A DNA stretch of 64,000 nt from Pegoplata infirma (GCA_963921195.1 OY992537.1:57746313-57810312); one strand, 5' to 3'; counted from the first letter of the stretch, positions 1 through 11,847 are shown. Notes: generated from the letters alone by a model not told the origin. Made by a program: numbers and translations.

Positions 1-430
1 CAAAAGCAGGAATGTTATTTTTCCTTGTAAACAAGACAAGCTCTGTTTTACTTGGATTAACCCCCTGATTACAGCCTTTTGCCAATTTAGACAGATCTTT
101 CAGAAAGACCTGAAGAATATCCCTCAATGTTGACAGATGCTTTCCCTTTTCCACTATCGCGACATCGTCAACATATGCGACAACATGACAACCACGTGCT
201 TCTAGAGAAAACTGCATTGAATTCAGTGCAAGGTTCCAAAGAAGCGGCGAAATAACACCTCCCTGTGGTGTGCCTCTATTAACACATCGAGATGTGACAG
301 ACGCTCCCAATTCAGACGTTATAAGTCTATTGGTAAGTAGGTTTTCCACCATTAAAACGATCCCACTCATTACTCCCAGACCAGACAATGCCACAATTAT
401 GGTAAAAAATGGCGTTTTTCAGAGCTTGGT
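1..430 (-). mobile_element. Non-LTR retrotransposon fragment (reverse transcriptase)
   Basis: On the minus strand this encodes a reverse-transcriptase core. There is a GTPQGGVISPLLWN block at about 235-290 and the catalytic YVDD motif at about 155-175, followed by a PSKTELVLFTR block near 20-60. This is the RT order of the I/Loa/R1-like group of non-LTR elements, and it closely resembles the copy at 29819-33290. It is cut by the left window edge and appears to be 5'-truncated near 430. No full ORF is present, so it is a fragment. Confidence 0.85.
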
Positions 431-650
431 TTAGTTTTTCAAAGAGAAACTTTTTTCTCCCTAGTCCGATAATACATAGGCCCATAATACATATTTCTGC
501 CAAACTTCAACAGTCTTTTTTTATTTGTCTTTTTTACATTCATAGAATGTCCAAAAATCGATCATATATATTATGTCCTGTGGTTCCTAGTAGGAGCAAA
601 GGGCCGCAAGATTAGATCATTTATCAATAATATATCTTCTTAATATATAA
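431..650. other. AT-rich intergenic, no feature
   Basis: AT-rich DNA between the retrotransposon fragment and the first HINE. The short ORFs here have no recognisable domain. I see no gene. Confidence 0.5.
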
Positions 651-1479
651 CATGTAAGAAAATTACAGTCGGTCAAGACTGACCGTATAATACCCTACTC
701 CAGTGTTTCCCGGGAAATGGGTAACAAGTTCAAACATGGACCGATTGGATCTATCTCTTGTCAAATCTTTAATAAGTGTAAAAACAACCGAAAACCTAAT
801 TTGAGTGAAATAAGCTTCTATTTGTTGCCAATAAGCCGCTGTAACTGAATATCGGGCGAAATTTTTTTATGGGGCCTAAGTCCAAAAATGGTTCGATTAT
901 AATCATTAGGTTATTAAAGTACAAGTTAAAAACATACAAACTAAATTTTAATAAAATATTTTCTATTTTCATGAAATTTGAGAGATTTATGTGAATACCG
1001 GGAAGGTGGTTTGTATGGGGGCTACAAAAAGAACTGGTCCGATTCTTCGGAGTGGTAATTATTAAATACAAAACAGGTTTACCTGCCAAATTTCGAAAGG
1101 ATACCTATTACAATACGGTTATTAGAGCCAATTGAGCAAAATTAAAGCGGACCTTTGTATGGGGGCTAGGTCTAAACATGGACCGATTTATTCCAATTTC
1201 AATAGGCTCCGTCCTTGGGCCAAATAAAGTTTTAAATTTTAACCAACTCGATTGATAATTGCGACCTGTATCGTGTTTACAACGTTTACATGGATGGACG
1301 GACAGAAAGACGGACGGACGGACGGACGGACGGACGGACGGACATCGCTAGAATGACTTAAAAAGTTATTCTAAGTCGATCGGTATATTTAAAGGTGGGT
1401 CTAGGACCGATATTTCGGGTAGTTACAAACATCAGCACAAAGTCATTATACCCTGTACCACAAAGTGGTGTAGGGTATA
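651..1479 (-). mobile_element. HINE (DINE-1-like), family 2, copy a
   Basis: Read on the minus strand the element opens with TATACCCTACACCAC... at about 1479. It then has the GTCC/GTCY microsatellite, and ends with a hairpin (CGGTC-AAGA-GACCG type) about 14 bases before a TTACTTG-like terminus at 651. The 5' CCCTACACCACT and the 3' AGTAGGGTAT form subterminal inverted repeats, the known plan of non-autonomous Helentrons (HINE/DINE-1). It is a sister of the copies at 61939 and 63479. The ORFs inside are shadows. Confidence 0.8.
1306..1343. repeat. (GGAC)n microsatellite
   Basis: About nine GGAC units inside the HINE. The (GTCY)n tract is a standard internal component of DINE-1/mini-me-type elements. 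Confidence 0.9.
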
Positions 1480-2095
1480 AAAACGTTTGTGCGGTGTACG
1501 TGTTACTAAAACTCAAGAGCCGCTGGACCGATTGGCTCCAAACTTGGACATTATTTTTGTTTATTCGAGCCGGGTTGCTCTTATACTTAACTCCGTTAGG
1601 TGGCGCTGTAGTCGTAATATTTAATTTTTTTTTTATCAATGCTACGGTTTGGCTGAATTCACAAAATATATTGATTAAGGAATATATTTGGACCACCAAA
1701 TTGGACCCAATAGGTGGTGCTTTTGTCGTCATAATACCATTTTTTGTATTTTTGGTACGATTTGGCACAAATTAACAAAATATATTTATTAAACAAAAAT
1801 AAGTTTCCTGATAAAATTTGGATACAAGATGGCGCTGGGTTCAAGTTATCAACCAAATTCTTCATTTCAGTGAAATTTTAGGCCACTTTAGAATGTATGT
1901 TTTGTTATGAGAATATTTTATATGTATGACTGGAACCGATAAGTGGCACTGGGGAGAAGCAATTTAGATATTCATATCTAAGTCGACCTGGGAAACGCCG
2001 GGAGCTTCAGCTAGTATACTTTATATGGTTCCAGACCGATATTTCGATGCGTTACACACAGAATGACAAAGTGAGTATACCCCCTTTAGTTTGAG
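1480..2095 (-). mobile_element. Degenerate HINE-like sequence
   Basis: Contains HINE interior phrases such as GGACCGATTGGCTCC, and near 2030-2085 a decayed 5' end (cagaccgatatttcgatg...gagtataccccc) on the minus strand. Between them lie imperfect repeats of GGTGG(C/T)GCTTTTGTCGT and aatatatt-rich text. No intact termini. Confidence 0.5.
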
Positions 2096-2522
2096 AATAT
2101 AATAATGTGGGTCACTAGGTTCATAATAAGGAGACGAATTTATTTGATTGTTGTTGTTATTGCTGCAGCTGGTGGTGGCGATGATGTTGCCAAGATATTG
2201 AAACATGTTTTGATTTTTAAATTTGTGTTTGGTTGGTTGGTTTTTTTTCCCAACATGACTTAACATAACTTCTAAATTAAGGGTTTAACTCTTAAAAAAA
2301 ACACACATGATAACATGTCTTAATATGAGTTTTTTTTAAATTAATTAAAACCTTGATTCATCTTCTTTTATTACTATCATTAAAGCATTTGGCTTGTTTT
2401 TATTTACTAATTGTAAGTGAATTAATTTTTTTTCTGTTTCTACAATGTTTTTTTTAATCTTCTTCTTTTCGGATGATCCACAATAGTTCATGCTAATTGT
2501 TTGTACTCACTTGTACATTGTA
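2096..2522. other. AT-rich intergenic
   Basis: Low-complexity T-rich DNA with a short GTT/GCTG-rich patch at 2145-2190. No coding signal or element ends seen. Confidence 0.4.
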
Positions 2523-2856
2523 CACTCGAAAAAAGCTCTGTTAATTGTTTATTTAATAAATTGTTTTAACATTAAGTACTTATTGATACACTTGTTGAGT
2601 CAAATATCCACTCAAAACTATACTGGTAAAAAATATGCACGGCATACGTTAAGGTAGAATTAAGGTCAGAAATATATAAGTGATTGTAATATCTGGTTGT
2701 AAATTATCCAAGTGAATCTTAACAGAAATGTCAAACATAAGGCACATAATTCAGAACTATTTGCTTTACATAGGCACTGTGGCAACAGACAAACCACATT
2801 TGTAAAAAAATTAAAAGAGAAAATTAAAATTGTTTGGATTACCATTTTTTTGAGTG
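2523..2856. mobile_element. Possible CAC-ended MITE
   Basis: Starts CACTCGAAAAAA after a TA at 2521 and ends TTTTTTTGAGTG before a TA at 2857, matching the ends and 2-bp duplication of the better-defined CACTCAAAAA family. The interior has no clear inverted arms, so this may be a chance pairing. Confidence 0.35.
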
Positions 2857-3079
2857 TATTTTTTTTAGAGTGTAAGCATTTTTTGTGTGAAAAAACAACA
2901 AATTGTAAAATATTTTCCCGGCTTACTAATGTCATTTAAAGCATATTTAGTATGTTTTTCAATGCTAAAATTTTAATTAAAAACATCCAAATTTCACGGG
3001 TTTGCTCATAACTTTTGAACTCCTGGAACGATTTTGTGGAAATTTAATACCAACCTAGCCTCAGAGTTGACCATCGTAT

Positions 3080-3395
3080 TTTACAAAAGGTACTTTTAAC
3101 AAAACGTACTTTTTTTGTAAAGGTATTTTTTTTAAAAGGTTCTTTTTATAAAAGGTACTTTTTATATAAGGTCCTTTTATATAAAAGGTACTTTTTATAA
3201 AAGGTACTTTTTTTAAAAGTTACTTTTTATAAAAGGTACTTTTTATAAAAGGTACTTTTTATAAAAGGTACTTTTTATAAAAGGTACTTTTTATAAAAGG
3301 TACTTTTTATAAAAGGTACTTTTATAAAAGGTACTTATATAAAAGGTACTTTTATAAAAGGTACTTTTTATAAAAGTTACTTTTTATAAAAGGTA
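3080..3395. repeat. 16-bp satellite, left segment
   Basis: About 19 imperfect units of GGTACTTTTTATAAAA. It is the same array as 6418-8872, from which it is separated by the element at 3396-6417. Just left of it, 2990-3070 reads like HINE interior (tcataacttttgaactcctgg), suggesting the array sits in an old HINE body. Confidence 0.9.
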
Positions 3396-3767
3396 CACTC
3401 AAAAAATTATGTCATTAACTGTTTGTAGTTTATTTAAAAAATTTTCCGTTTAGTCGTTTTTAAAAGAAAAAACATTTGTTTGATGTTCAGTTTTTATTAA
3501 TGACTACTTCAGTCCTTTGTTTCAAAAATAACACACTAAAAAATAAAGACTTTCATTAACACTTTATTTTTAAAGTCATTTATTATTGTTCTGTAAGTAA
3601 AAACTACTGATTATTCTTTTGATTTTTAATGATTTGTGTATGTATTTTTTTTTAAATTGTTGGTATTTAATGAAATATCATTAGTTTTTACCTACACAAG
3701 TCAGTTATTTTTTTGTAGAAAAAAAATCAAAAAATTATTTATAGAAATATAAAAACATGTTTGTATC

Positions 3768-3835
3768 AAGTGACTTTGGCACGATGGGTAGAGTGTCTGG
3801 CCAGAATGTAGTTGACTGCGGGATCGATTCCCCAA
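3768..3835 (+). other. tRNA-like sequence
   Basis: Contains an A-box-like TGGCACGATGGGTAGAG and a B-box-like GGGATCGATTCCC at tRNA-like spacing. It does not fold as a clean cloverleaf by eye, so it is a tRNA-derived remnant (SINE-like) rather than a tRNA gene. Confidence 0.4.
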
Positions 3836-4609
3836 AATTTTATTAAAAATTTTTAAAAAAATATTTCAATAAAAAATTGTAAAAAATTACCTACGAAATC
3901 ATTAATTTTCATTGTTTTCGTAGGTTATTTTTTTGAAATTTGTTGGTAAAAATAACAGAACTATCAGTACCCGAGTAAAAAGGAATTTATATAAATGTAT
4001 ATTATTTTATATGTTTTCATAAAACCATATACAACTATATGAGTCAAAGTATAAAATTATATCTCACTTTGAAATTTTACAATTTTTTTAAATGATGTCA
4101 TATAAAATCATATCTAATTATATTGTTCATAATATATTAATATAAATGGTAGATGTAATCATACGTTGCACATAAAACTTAATCCGATTTCATACATTAT
4201 TATACGTGACTTTATATCTAATTATGTATAGGACTTTACTAAACAAAAAATCCAGTATCAATTTATGTATAATTATATATGACTAATATAATTCCATTTA
4301 AAACTATATATGGTTCCATACTAAAAAAATTTCCAACAAAAATAATAGATATAATTATATGAGTCTTAAACGATAACATATCTGTGTTTGTATGGTACTA
4401 TATATACGCAAATTTCGTCTAAACTCAATATATATTTATAAATGGTCGCATATGTAATGGAATATATATTTTGATATAATCATGTATAAAAAAAATATTT
4501 TTTTGACCAAACAACTAGCCATATATAATTATATATGCCAGTATTTCAAAATCTATTTTTGTGTGTCAACATATATGGTTATACAAAACTTTTTATTGTA
4601 TCATATAAG

Positions 4610-5240
4610 ATTACATATGATTTTTGGGAACCCGAGTTCGATTCCCGGCCCAGTCGAGAAAATAAAGTTTTTTTTTATTTTTTTTTTTAATAGAAAACAC
4701 TTTTTTATTGCGTTTAATTTTTTTAGAACTAAAAAATTTTAATTTTTGGAATTTTTGCAATCATTTTTAAAAAAATATTTTTCTTTTATATAGTTATATA
4801 TAACTATATTTGATTTATTATAAAATTATCTATAATTTTTGGGAACCCGAGTTCGATTCCAGAAAAAAAATATATTTTTTTTTATTTTTTTTAAATAGAA
4901 AACACTTTTTTATTGCATTTATTTTTTTTAGAACTAAAAATTTTTCTTTTTTTGAATTTTTGCAATCATTTTTAAAAAATTATATTGCTTTTATATATTT
5001 ATATATAACTATATTTAATTTATTATAAAATTATCTATCATTTTTGGGAACCCGAGTTCGATTCCAGAAAAAAATATATTTTTTTATTTTTTTTTTTAAA
5101 TAGAAAACACTTTTTTATTGCATTTGTGTTTTTTAGAACTTAAAAAATGTAACTTTTTGAATTTTTGCAATCATTTTTAAAAATTTTTATTGCATTTTTA
5201 TAGTTAATAATAGCTATATTTGGTTTAAATTATCAAATTA
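4610..5240. repeat. Three ~205-bp internal repeats with B-box-like motif
   Basis: The phrase TTTTGGGAACCCGAGTTCG recurs at about 4622, 4839 and 5042, each followed by ATTCC, an A/T tract, AATAGAAAACACTTTTTTATTG and an ATATATAACTATATTT stretch. The second CCCGAGTA element has the same trio at about 10275-10850. Confidence 0.8.
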
Positions 5241-5610
5241 TCAATGATTTTTGGAACCCGATCTCAAATCTAATTCTGATTTCCTGATTTTCCTGAAAAA
5301 TTTCAAACTTTTAAGCCAAAGTCCTTTTTCACTTTGGAAGCCTATGACTTGGAAATAAGGCATACCGTTACAATAAAATTATTGTTTAAGCTTACCATGG
5401 AAGCCCCTAATAGAGCTGTACGTCATTCCATTTTTTTTTTTTTGCAAATTTTATCAAAAATTTTCTAAGTCTTTTTGAAAATTGTGTACAAGTGAATAAC
5501 ATATTTAATTGGATGTAATCATATATTACTATATGTTAGATCAATTTGATATAATTAGATACGATCAATTTATTTAAAACTAAGTATTTTAAAGTTGTTA
5601 TTTGCTAACA

Positions 5611-5682
5611 ACGTCCGCTGGTCTAGAGGGTAGAGATTGCGATTACAAAACGGAAGACTTGTGGTTCTAATCCCCGTCCGTT
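5611..5682 (+). other. tRNA-like segment in element copy 1
   Basis: A-box-like TGGTCTAGAGGGTAGAG and B-box-like GTGGTTCTAATCC lie about 45 bases apart. The acceptor ends do not pair well, so it is a pseudo-tRNA. It is repeated nearly unchanged at 11263-11334. Confidence 0.5.
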
Positions 5683-5812
5683 CGAAGTTTTTTTTTTTTT
5701 ATTTTCAGTTTGACATTATTATATCTAAAAATAAATCTAAAAACAAAAACATTTTTTGGATAAAAATGTATCCAATAATTTTTTTATAAAATCAAGATAT
5801 CAGATATTATAA

Positions 5813-6107
5813 GATAACTTTGGCGCGGCCAAATTTCGGATGAAATTACATTATATAATATCCAATTTAATCTAAAATCATGATATTGGATATTTTAAGA
5901 TAACTTTGGCGCGGCCAATTTCCGGATGAAATTACATCATATCATATCATATTTAATACAAAATCATGATAATAGATAATTTGGGATAACTTTGGCGCGG
6001 CCAATTTCCGGATGAAATCACATACAATCAAATATTAAACTGTAACTTCATATATTATAAGATGTTATGAGATAACTTTGGCGCGGCCAATTTTCGGATG
6101 AAATTTA
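5813..6107. repeat. Four ~86-bp repeats with GGCGCGGCC core
   Basis: GATAACTTTGGCGCGGCC occurs at about 5813, 5899, 5984 and 6068, each followed by an AATTTCCGGATGAAAT-like phrase and an AT-rich spacer. The GC-rich cores stand out sharply in otherwise AT-rich DNA. The same four occur in copy 2 at about 11475-11770. Confidence 0.85.
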
Positions 6108-6417
6108 GCAAAATCAGATCCAATAAATTATATATAATTTTATAAGATAACATGTTTTACCATACAATTTTTTTTTACTCGGGTAATTTTTAATGTTTTC
6201 ATAGATTATTTTTTCGAATTTGTTGGTAAAAAGAGTGAAAAAAACTTAATTTTTTAATGTTTAATGTTATTTATTTTAGAAAATTTTGTCAACAGTAAAA
6301 AATAAATGTTGATGTTTGTTAAAACAAATGAATAATTACTGGTATGGTTTTCATTTGTTTATTCACTGGTTTTAAGTGTGTTTTTCATTTGTTTTTGGCT
6401 ACAAAATATTTTGAGTG

Positions 6418-8872
6418 TACATTTTATAAAAGGATTTTTTTATAAAATCTTTTTATAAAAGGTTGTTTTTAAAAATTGTACTTTTTAAAAGAGGCAATTT
6501 TTTTAAAAGGTACTTTTTATAATAGGTACTTTTTATAAAAGGTACTTTTTATAAAAGGTACTTTTTATAAAAGGTACTTTTTATAAAAGGTACTTTTTAT
6601 AAAAGGTACTTTTTATAAAAGGTACTTTTTATAAAAGGTACTTTTTATAAAAGGTACTTTTTATAAAAGGTACTTTTTATAAAAGGTACTTTTTATAAAA
6701 GGTACTTTTTATAAAAGGTACTTTTTATAAAAGGTACTTTTTATAAAAGGTACTTTTTATAAAAGGTACTTTTTATAAAAGGTACTCTTTATAAAGGTAC
6801 TTTTTATAAAAGGTACTTTTTATAAAAGGTACATTTTATAAAAGGTACTTTTTATAAAAGGTACTTTTTATAAAAGGTACTTTTTATAAAAGGTACTTTT
6901 TATAAAAAGGTACTTTTATAAAAGATACTTTTTAAAAAAGGTACTTTTTGTAAAAGGTACTTTTTATAAAAGGTACCTTTTATAAAAGGTACTTTTTTAT
7001 AAAAAGTAAAAAGTAGCTTTTTTAAAAGGTACTTTTTATAAAGGGCACTTTTTATAAAAGGTACTTTTTATAAAAGGTACTTCTTATAAAAGGTACTTTT
7101 TATAAAAGGTACTTTTTATAAAAGGTACTTTTTATAAAATGTTCTTTTTATAAAAGGTAATTTTTATAAAAGGTACTTTTTATAAAAGGTACTTTTTATA
7201 AAAGGTACTTTTTATAAAAGGTACTTTTTATAAAAGGTACTTTTTATAAAAGGTACTTTTTATAAAAGGTACTTTTTATAAAAGGTACTTTTTATAAAAG
7301 GTACTTTTTATAAAAGGTACTTTTTATAAAAGGTACTTTTTATAAAAGGTACTTTTTATAAAAGGTACTTTTTATAAAAGGTACTTTTTATAAAAGGTAC
7401 TTTTTATAAAAGGTACTTTTTATAAAAGGTACTTTTTATAAAAGGTACTTTTTATAAAAGGTACTTTTTATAAAAGGTACTTTTTATAAAAGGTACTTTT
7501 TATAAAAGGTACTTTTTATAAAAGGTACTTTTTATAAAAGGTACTTTTTATAAAAGGTACTTTTTATAAAAGGTACTTTTTATAAAAGGTACTTTTTATA
7601 AAAGGTACTTTTTATAAAAGGTACTTTTTATAAAAGGTACTTTTTATAAAAGGTACTTTTTATAAAAGGTACTTTTTATAAAAGGTACTTTTTATAAAAG
7701 GTACTTTTTATAAAAGGTACTTTTTATAAAAGGTACTTTTTATAAAAGGTACTTTTTATAAAAGGTACTTTTTATAAAAGGTACTTTTTATAAAAGGTAC
7801 TTTTTATAAAAGGTACTTTTTATAAAAGGTACTTTTTATAAAAGGTACTTTTTATAAAAGGTACTTTTTATAAAAGGTACTTTTTATAAAAGGTACTTTT
7901 TATAAAAGGTACTTTTTATAAAAGGTACTTTTTATAAAAGGTACTTTTTATGAGAGGTAATTTTTATAAAAGGTACTTTTTATAGAAGGTACTTTTTTAT
8001 AAAAGGAACTGTTTATAAAAGGTACTTTTTAAAAAAGGTACTTTTTATAAGAGGTACTTTTTATAAAAGGTACTTTTTATAAAAGGAACTTTATATAAAA
8101 GGTACTTTTTATAAAAAGGTACTTCTTATAAAAGGTACTTTTTATAAAAGGAATTTTTTTTATAAAATTTACTTTTTTTAAAAGTTAATTTTTATAAAAT
8201 GTACTTTTTTAAAAGGTTTTTTATAAAAGGTACTTTTTATAAAAGGTACTTTTTATAATAGGTACTTTTTATAAAAGGTACTTTTTATAAAAGGTACTTT
8301 TTATAAAAGGTACTTTTTATAAAAAGTACTTTTTATAAAAGACACTTTTTATTAAAGGTACTTTTTATAAAGGGTACTTTTTATTAAAGGTACTTTTTAT
8401 AAAAGAAACTTTTTATAAAAGGTACTTTTTATAAAAGGTACTTTTTATAAAAGGTACTTTTTATAAAAGGTACTTTTTATAAAAGGTACTTTTTATAAAA
8501 GGTACTTTTTATAAAAGGTACTTTTTATAAAAGGTACTTTTTATAAAAGGTACTTTTTATAAAAGGTGTTTTTTATAAAAGGTACTTTCTATAAAAGGTA
8601 CTTTTTACAAAGAGTACTTTTTATAAAAGTTACTTTTTATAAAAGGTACTTTTTATAAAAGGTGTTTTTTATAAAAGGTACTTTCTATAAAAGGTACTTT
8701 TTACAAAGAGTACTTTTTATAAAAGTTACTTTTTATAAAAGGAACTTTTTATAAAAGGTACTTTTTATAAAGGGTACTTTTTATAAAAGATACTTTTTAT
8801 TAAAGGTACTTTTTATAAAGGGTACTTTTTATAAAGGGTACTTTTTATAAAGGGTACCTTTTATAAAATCGA
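6418..8872. repeat. 16-bp satellite, main array
   Basis: About 150 tandem units of GGTACTTTTTATAAAA. They are almost perfectly uniform from 7150 to 7950 and decayed at both margins. Each unit joins two palindromic cores, TTTTTATAAAA and AAAGGTACTTT. The same unit in the opposite orientation forms the array at 38360-40050 inside a HINE. Confidence 0.97.
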
Positions 8873-9376
8873 CAAAACAACAACCTATACTATATCAAAT
8901 CATATCAATTTTTTTTTACTTTAGAACAGTGTTATCATAATTATTACTATTTGAAAAATTGTATAAGAGGCGTATACGTAATTTTGTAATTTCATTTAAA
9001 TAACAATCATACGCATCGGTGTACAATGGACTTTATTATTAATAATTTGATCATTCGGTAAGTACTGGACCGATTGCGGCGAAATTCATACCGTTTATAG
9101 CTAACGTAATTTCGAGCTTAAGTTTGGTCGCTGGGCTCCACATATCTCAGGGACCCCTAAAGTAGGCCATATTTAGTATACAAAAACATTACGAGCGTTA
9201 AAATCACCAACTTCAAAGGCGTGTAAAAAAAATCTAGTACTGAAAAAAAAGCCTGGAGTGTTTTGTTATGGAAAATGTCAACTTTCATTTGCTTTTGGTT
9301 TCATCACATTCCGATTCGGAATGTTCAATTTTGTATCACTGTGTAATAAGTGGTTGGTTTAAAAATATGAACACCC
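8873..9376. other. Intergenic, faint HINE-like phrases
   Basis: No gene. The stretch at 9060-9090 (tactggaccgattgcggcg) resembles HINE interior text. Otherwise unremarkable. Confidence 0.4.
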
Positions 9377-9620
9377 CATGTAAAAATTGATTAGATCTGG
9401 TTGATCTATTTAAATCTGATTATGTCAATTGTGTCTGATCAGATCTATTAATTATATACGAGATTTGTCCAAAATTTCGATATCAAAGTAGATTTCATCA
9501 CTTATTGTATCTGATCAGATCGTGGAAATGGGGACAAATCTCGGTTATAATAGATCTAATCAGATACAATTGATATAATCAGTGCTGAACAAATCACATT
9601 ATATCTAATCGATTTTTACA
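9377..9620. mobile_element. Palindromic MITE-like element
   Basis: Left arm TGTAAAAATTGATTAGAT pairs with right arm ATCTAATCGATTTTTACA. Inner parts also pair (GAGATTTGTCC with GGACAAATCTC). About 240 bp, noncoding, and it abuts the next element directly. I could not fix a target duplication. Confidence 0.65.
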
Positions 9621-9623
9621 CAG

Positions 9624-11847
9624 CCCGAGTAAAAAGGAATTTATATAAATGTATATTATTTTATATGTTTTCATAAAACCATATAAAACTATATGAGTCA
9701 AAGTATAAAATTATATCTCACTTTGAAATTTTCCAATTTTTTTAAATGATATGATATACAATCATATCTAATTATATTGTTCATAATATATTAATATAAA
9801 TGGTAGATGTAATCATACGTTGCACATACAACTTAATCCGATTTCATACATTATTATACGTGACTTTCTATCTAATTATGTATAAAACTTTACTAAACAA
9901 AAAATCCAGTATCAATTTATGTATAATTATAATGACTAATATAATACCATTTAAAACTATATATGGTTCCATACTAAAAAAAATTTCCAACAAAAATAAT
10001 AGATATAATTATATGTGTCTTAAACGATAACATATCTGTGTTTGTATGGTACTATATATACGCAAATTTCGTCTAAACTCAATATATATTTATAAATGGT
10101 CGCATATGTAATGGAATATATATTTTGATATAATCATGTATAAAAAAAATATTTTTTTGACCAAACAACTAGCCATATATAATTATATATGCCAGTATTT
10201 CAAAATTTATTTTTGTGTGTCAACATATATGGTTATACAAAACTTTTTATTGTATCATATAAGATTACATATGATTTTTGGGAACCCGAGTTCGATTCCC
10301 GGCCCAGTCGAGAAAAAAAAAGTTTTTTTTTATTTTTTTTTAAATAGAAAACACTTTTTTATTGCGTTTAATTTTTTTAGAACTAAAAAATTTTAATTTT
10401 TGGAATTTTTGCAATCATTTTTAAAAAAATATTTTTCTTTTATACAGTTATATATAACTATATTTGATTTATTATAAAATTATCTATAATTTTTGGGAAC
10501 CCGAGTTCGATTCCAGAAAAAAAATATATTTTTTTTATTTTTTTTAAATAGAAAACACTTTTTTATTGCATTTATTTTTTTTAGAACTAAAAAATTTTCA
10601 TTTTTGGAATTTTTGCAATCATTTTTAAAAAAATTATATTGCTGTTATATAGTTATATATAACTATATTTAATTTATTATAAAATTATCTATCATTTTTG
10701 GGAACCCGAGTTCGATTCCAGAAAAAAATATATTTTTTTATTTTTTTTTTTAATAGAAAACACTTTTTTATTGCATTTGTTTTTTTAGAACTTAAAAAAT
10801 TTTACTTTTTGAATTTTTGCAATCATTTTTAAAAATTTATATTGCATTTATATAGTTAATAATAGCTATATTTGGTTTAAATTATCAAATTATCAATGAT
10901 TTTTGGAACCCGATCTCAAATCTAATTCTGATTTCCTGATTCCATTAAAAATTTCAAATTTATAAGCCAAAGTCTTTTTTCACTTTGGAAGCCTATGACT
11001 TGGAAATAAGGCATTCCGCTACATTAAAATTATTGTTTAAGCTTACCATGGAGGCCCCTAATAGCGCTGTACGTCATTCCATTTTTTTTTTTTTTTGCAA
11101 ATTTTATCAAAAATTTTCTAAGTCTTTTTGAAAATTGTGTACAAGTGAATAACATATTTAATTGGATGTAATCATATATTACTATATGTTAGATCAATTT
11201 GATATAATTAGATACGATCAATTTATTTAAAACTAAGTCTTTTGAAGTTGTTATTTGCTAACAACGTCCGCTGGTCTAGAGGGTAGAGATTGCGATTACA
11301 AAACGGAAGACTTGTGGTTCTAATCTCCGTCCGTTCGAAGTTTTTTTTTTTTTTTTATTTATTTATTTTCAGTTTGACATTATTATATCTAAAAATAAAT
11401 CTAAAAATAGAAAAATTTTTTGGATAAAAATGTATCCAATAATTTTTTTATAAAATCAAGATATCAGATATTGTAAGATAACTTTGGCGCGGCCAAATTT
11501 CGGATGAAATTACATTATATAATATCCAATTTAATATAAAATCATGATATTGGATATTTTAAGATAACTTTGGCGCGGCCAATTTCCGGATGAAATTACA
11601 TATTATCATACCATATTTAATACAAAATCATGACAATAGATAATTTGGGATAACTTTGGCGCGGCCAATTTCCGGATGAAATCACATACAATCAAATATT
11701 AAACTGTAACTTCATATATTATAAGATGTTATGAGATAACTTTGGCGCGGCCAATTTTCGGATGAAATTTAGCAAAATCAGATCCAATAAATTATATATA
11801 ATTTTATAAGATAACATGTTTTACCATACATTTTTTTTTTACTCGGG
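9624..11847. mobile_element. CCCGAGTA-ended 2.2-kb element, copy 2
   Basis: Same ends (CCCGAGTAAAAA inverted), same internal order and near-identical sequence to 3970-6183. It is flanked by AG on both sides. The close similarity of two noncoding copies about 3.4 kb apart implies recent transposition or a local duplication or conversion. The different flanks (TA against AG) favour transposition. Confidence 0.8.
11263..11334 (+). other. tRNA-like segment in element copy 2
   Basis: Counterpart of 5611-5682. One base in the B-box region differs (TAATCTCC against TAATCCCC). Confidence 0.5.

Larger units (their letters stand above)
3970..6183. mobile_element. CCCGAGTA-ended 2.2-kb element, copy 1
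   Basis: Ends in a perfect 12-bp inverted repeat CCCGAGTAAAAA, flanked by TA on both sides (3968-3969, 6184-6185). The body has no coding capacity. In order it holds an AT-rich part full of ATATATAATTATATATG-type words, three units of about 205 bp each with a B-box-like GAGTTCGATTCC, a tRNA-like segment at 5611, and four units of about 86 bp with a GC-rich CTTTGGCGCGGCCAA core. It is nearly identical to the copy at 9624-11847. I do not recognise the family. Confidence 0.8.
3396..6417. mobile_element. CAC-ended element (CACTCAAAAA termini) inside the satellite
   Basis: Left end CACTCAAAAAATTATG and right end AATATTTTGAGTG, each flanked by TA (3394-3395 and 6418-6419), interrupting the 16-bp array. 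Its own sequence is the two outer arms (3396-3969 and 6184-6417). The middle is the nested CCCGAGTA element. It carries no ORF. The CAC...GTG termini with a 2-bp duplication recall CMC/CACTA or Tc/mariner-type non-autonomous elements. The superfamily is unresolved. Confidence 0.75.

Noticed and set aside
5611..5682. Functional tRNA gene
   Set aside because: The acceptor stem does not pair, and the segment is repeated inside a transposon.
7150..7950. Assembly artefact in the 16-bp array
   Set aside because: Possible over- or under-collapse of copy number, but variants at both margins and the same unit at a second locus show the repeat is real. Exact length remains uncertain.
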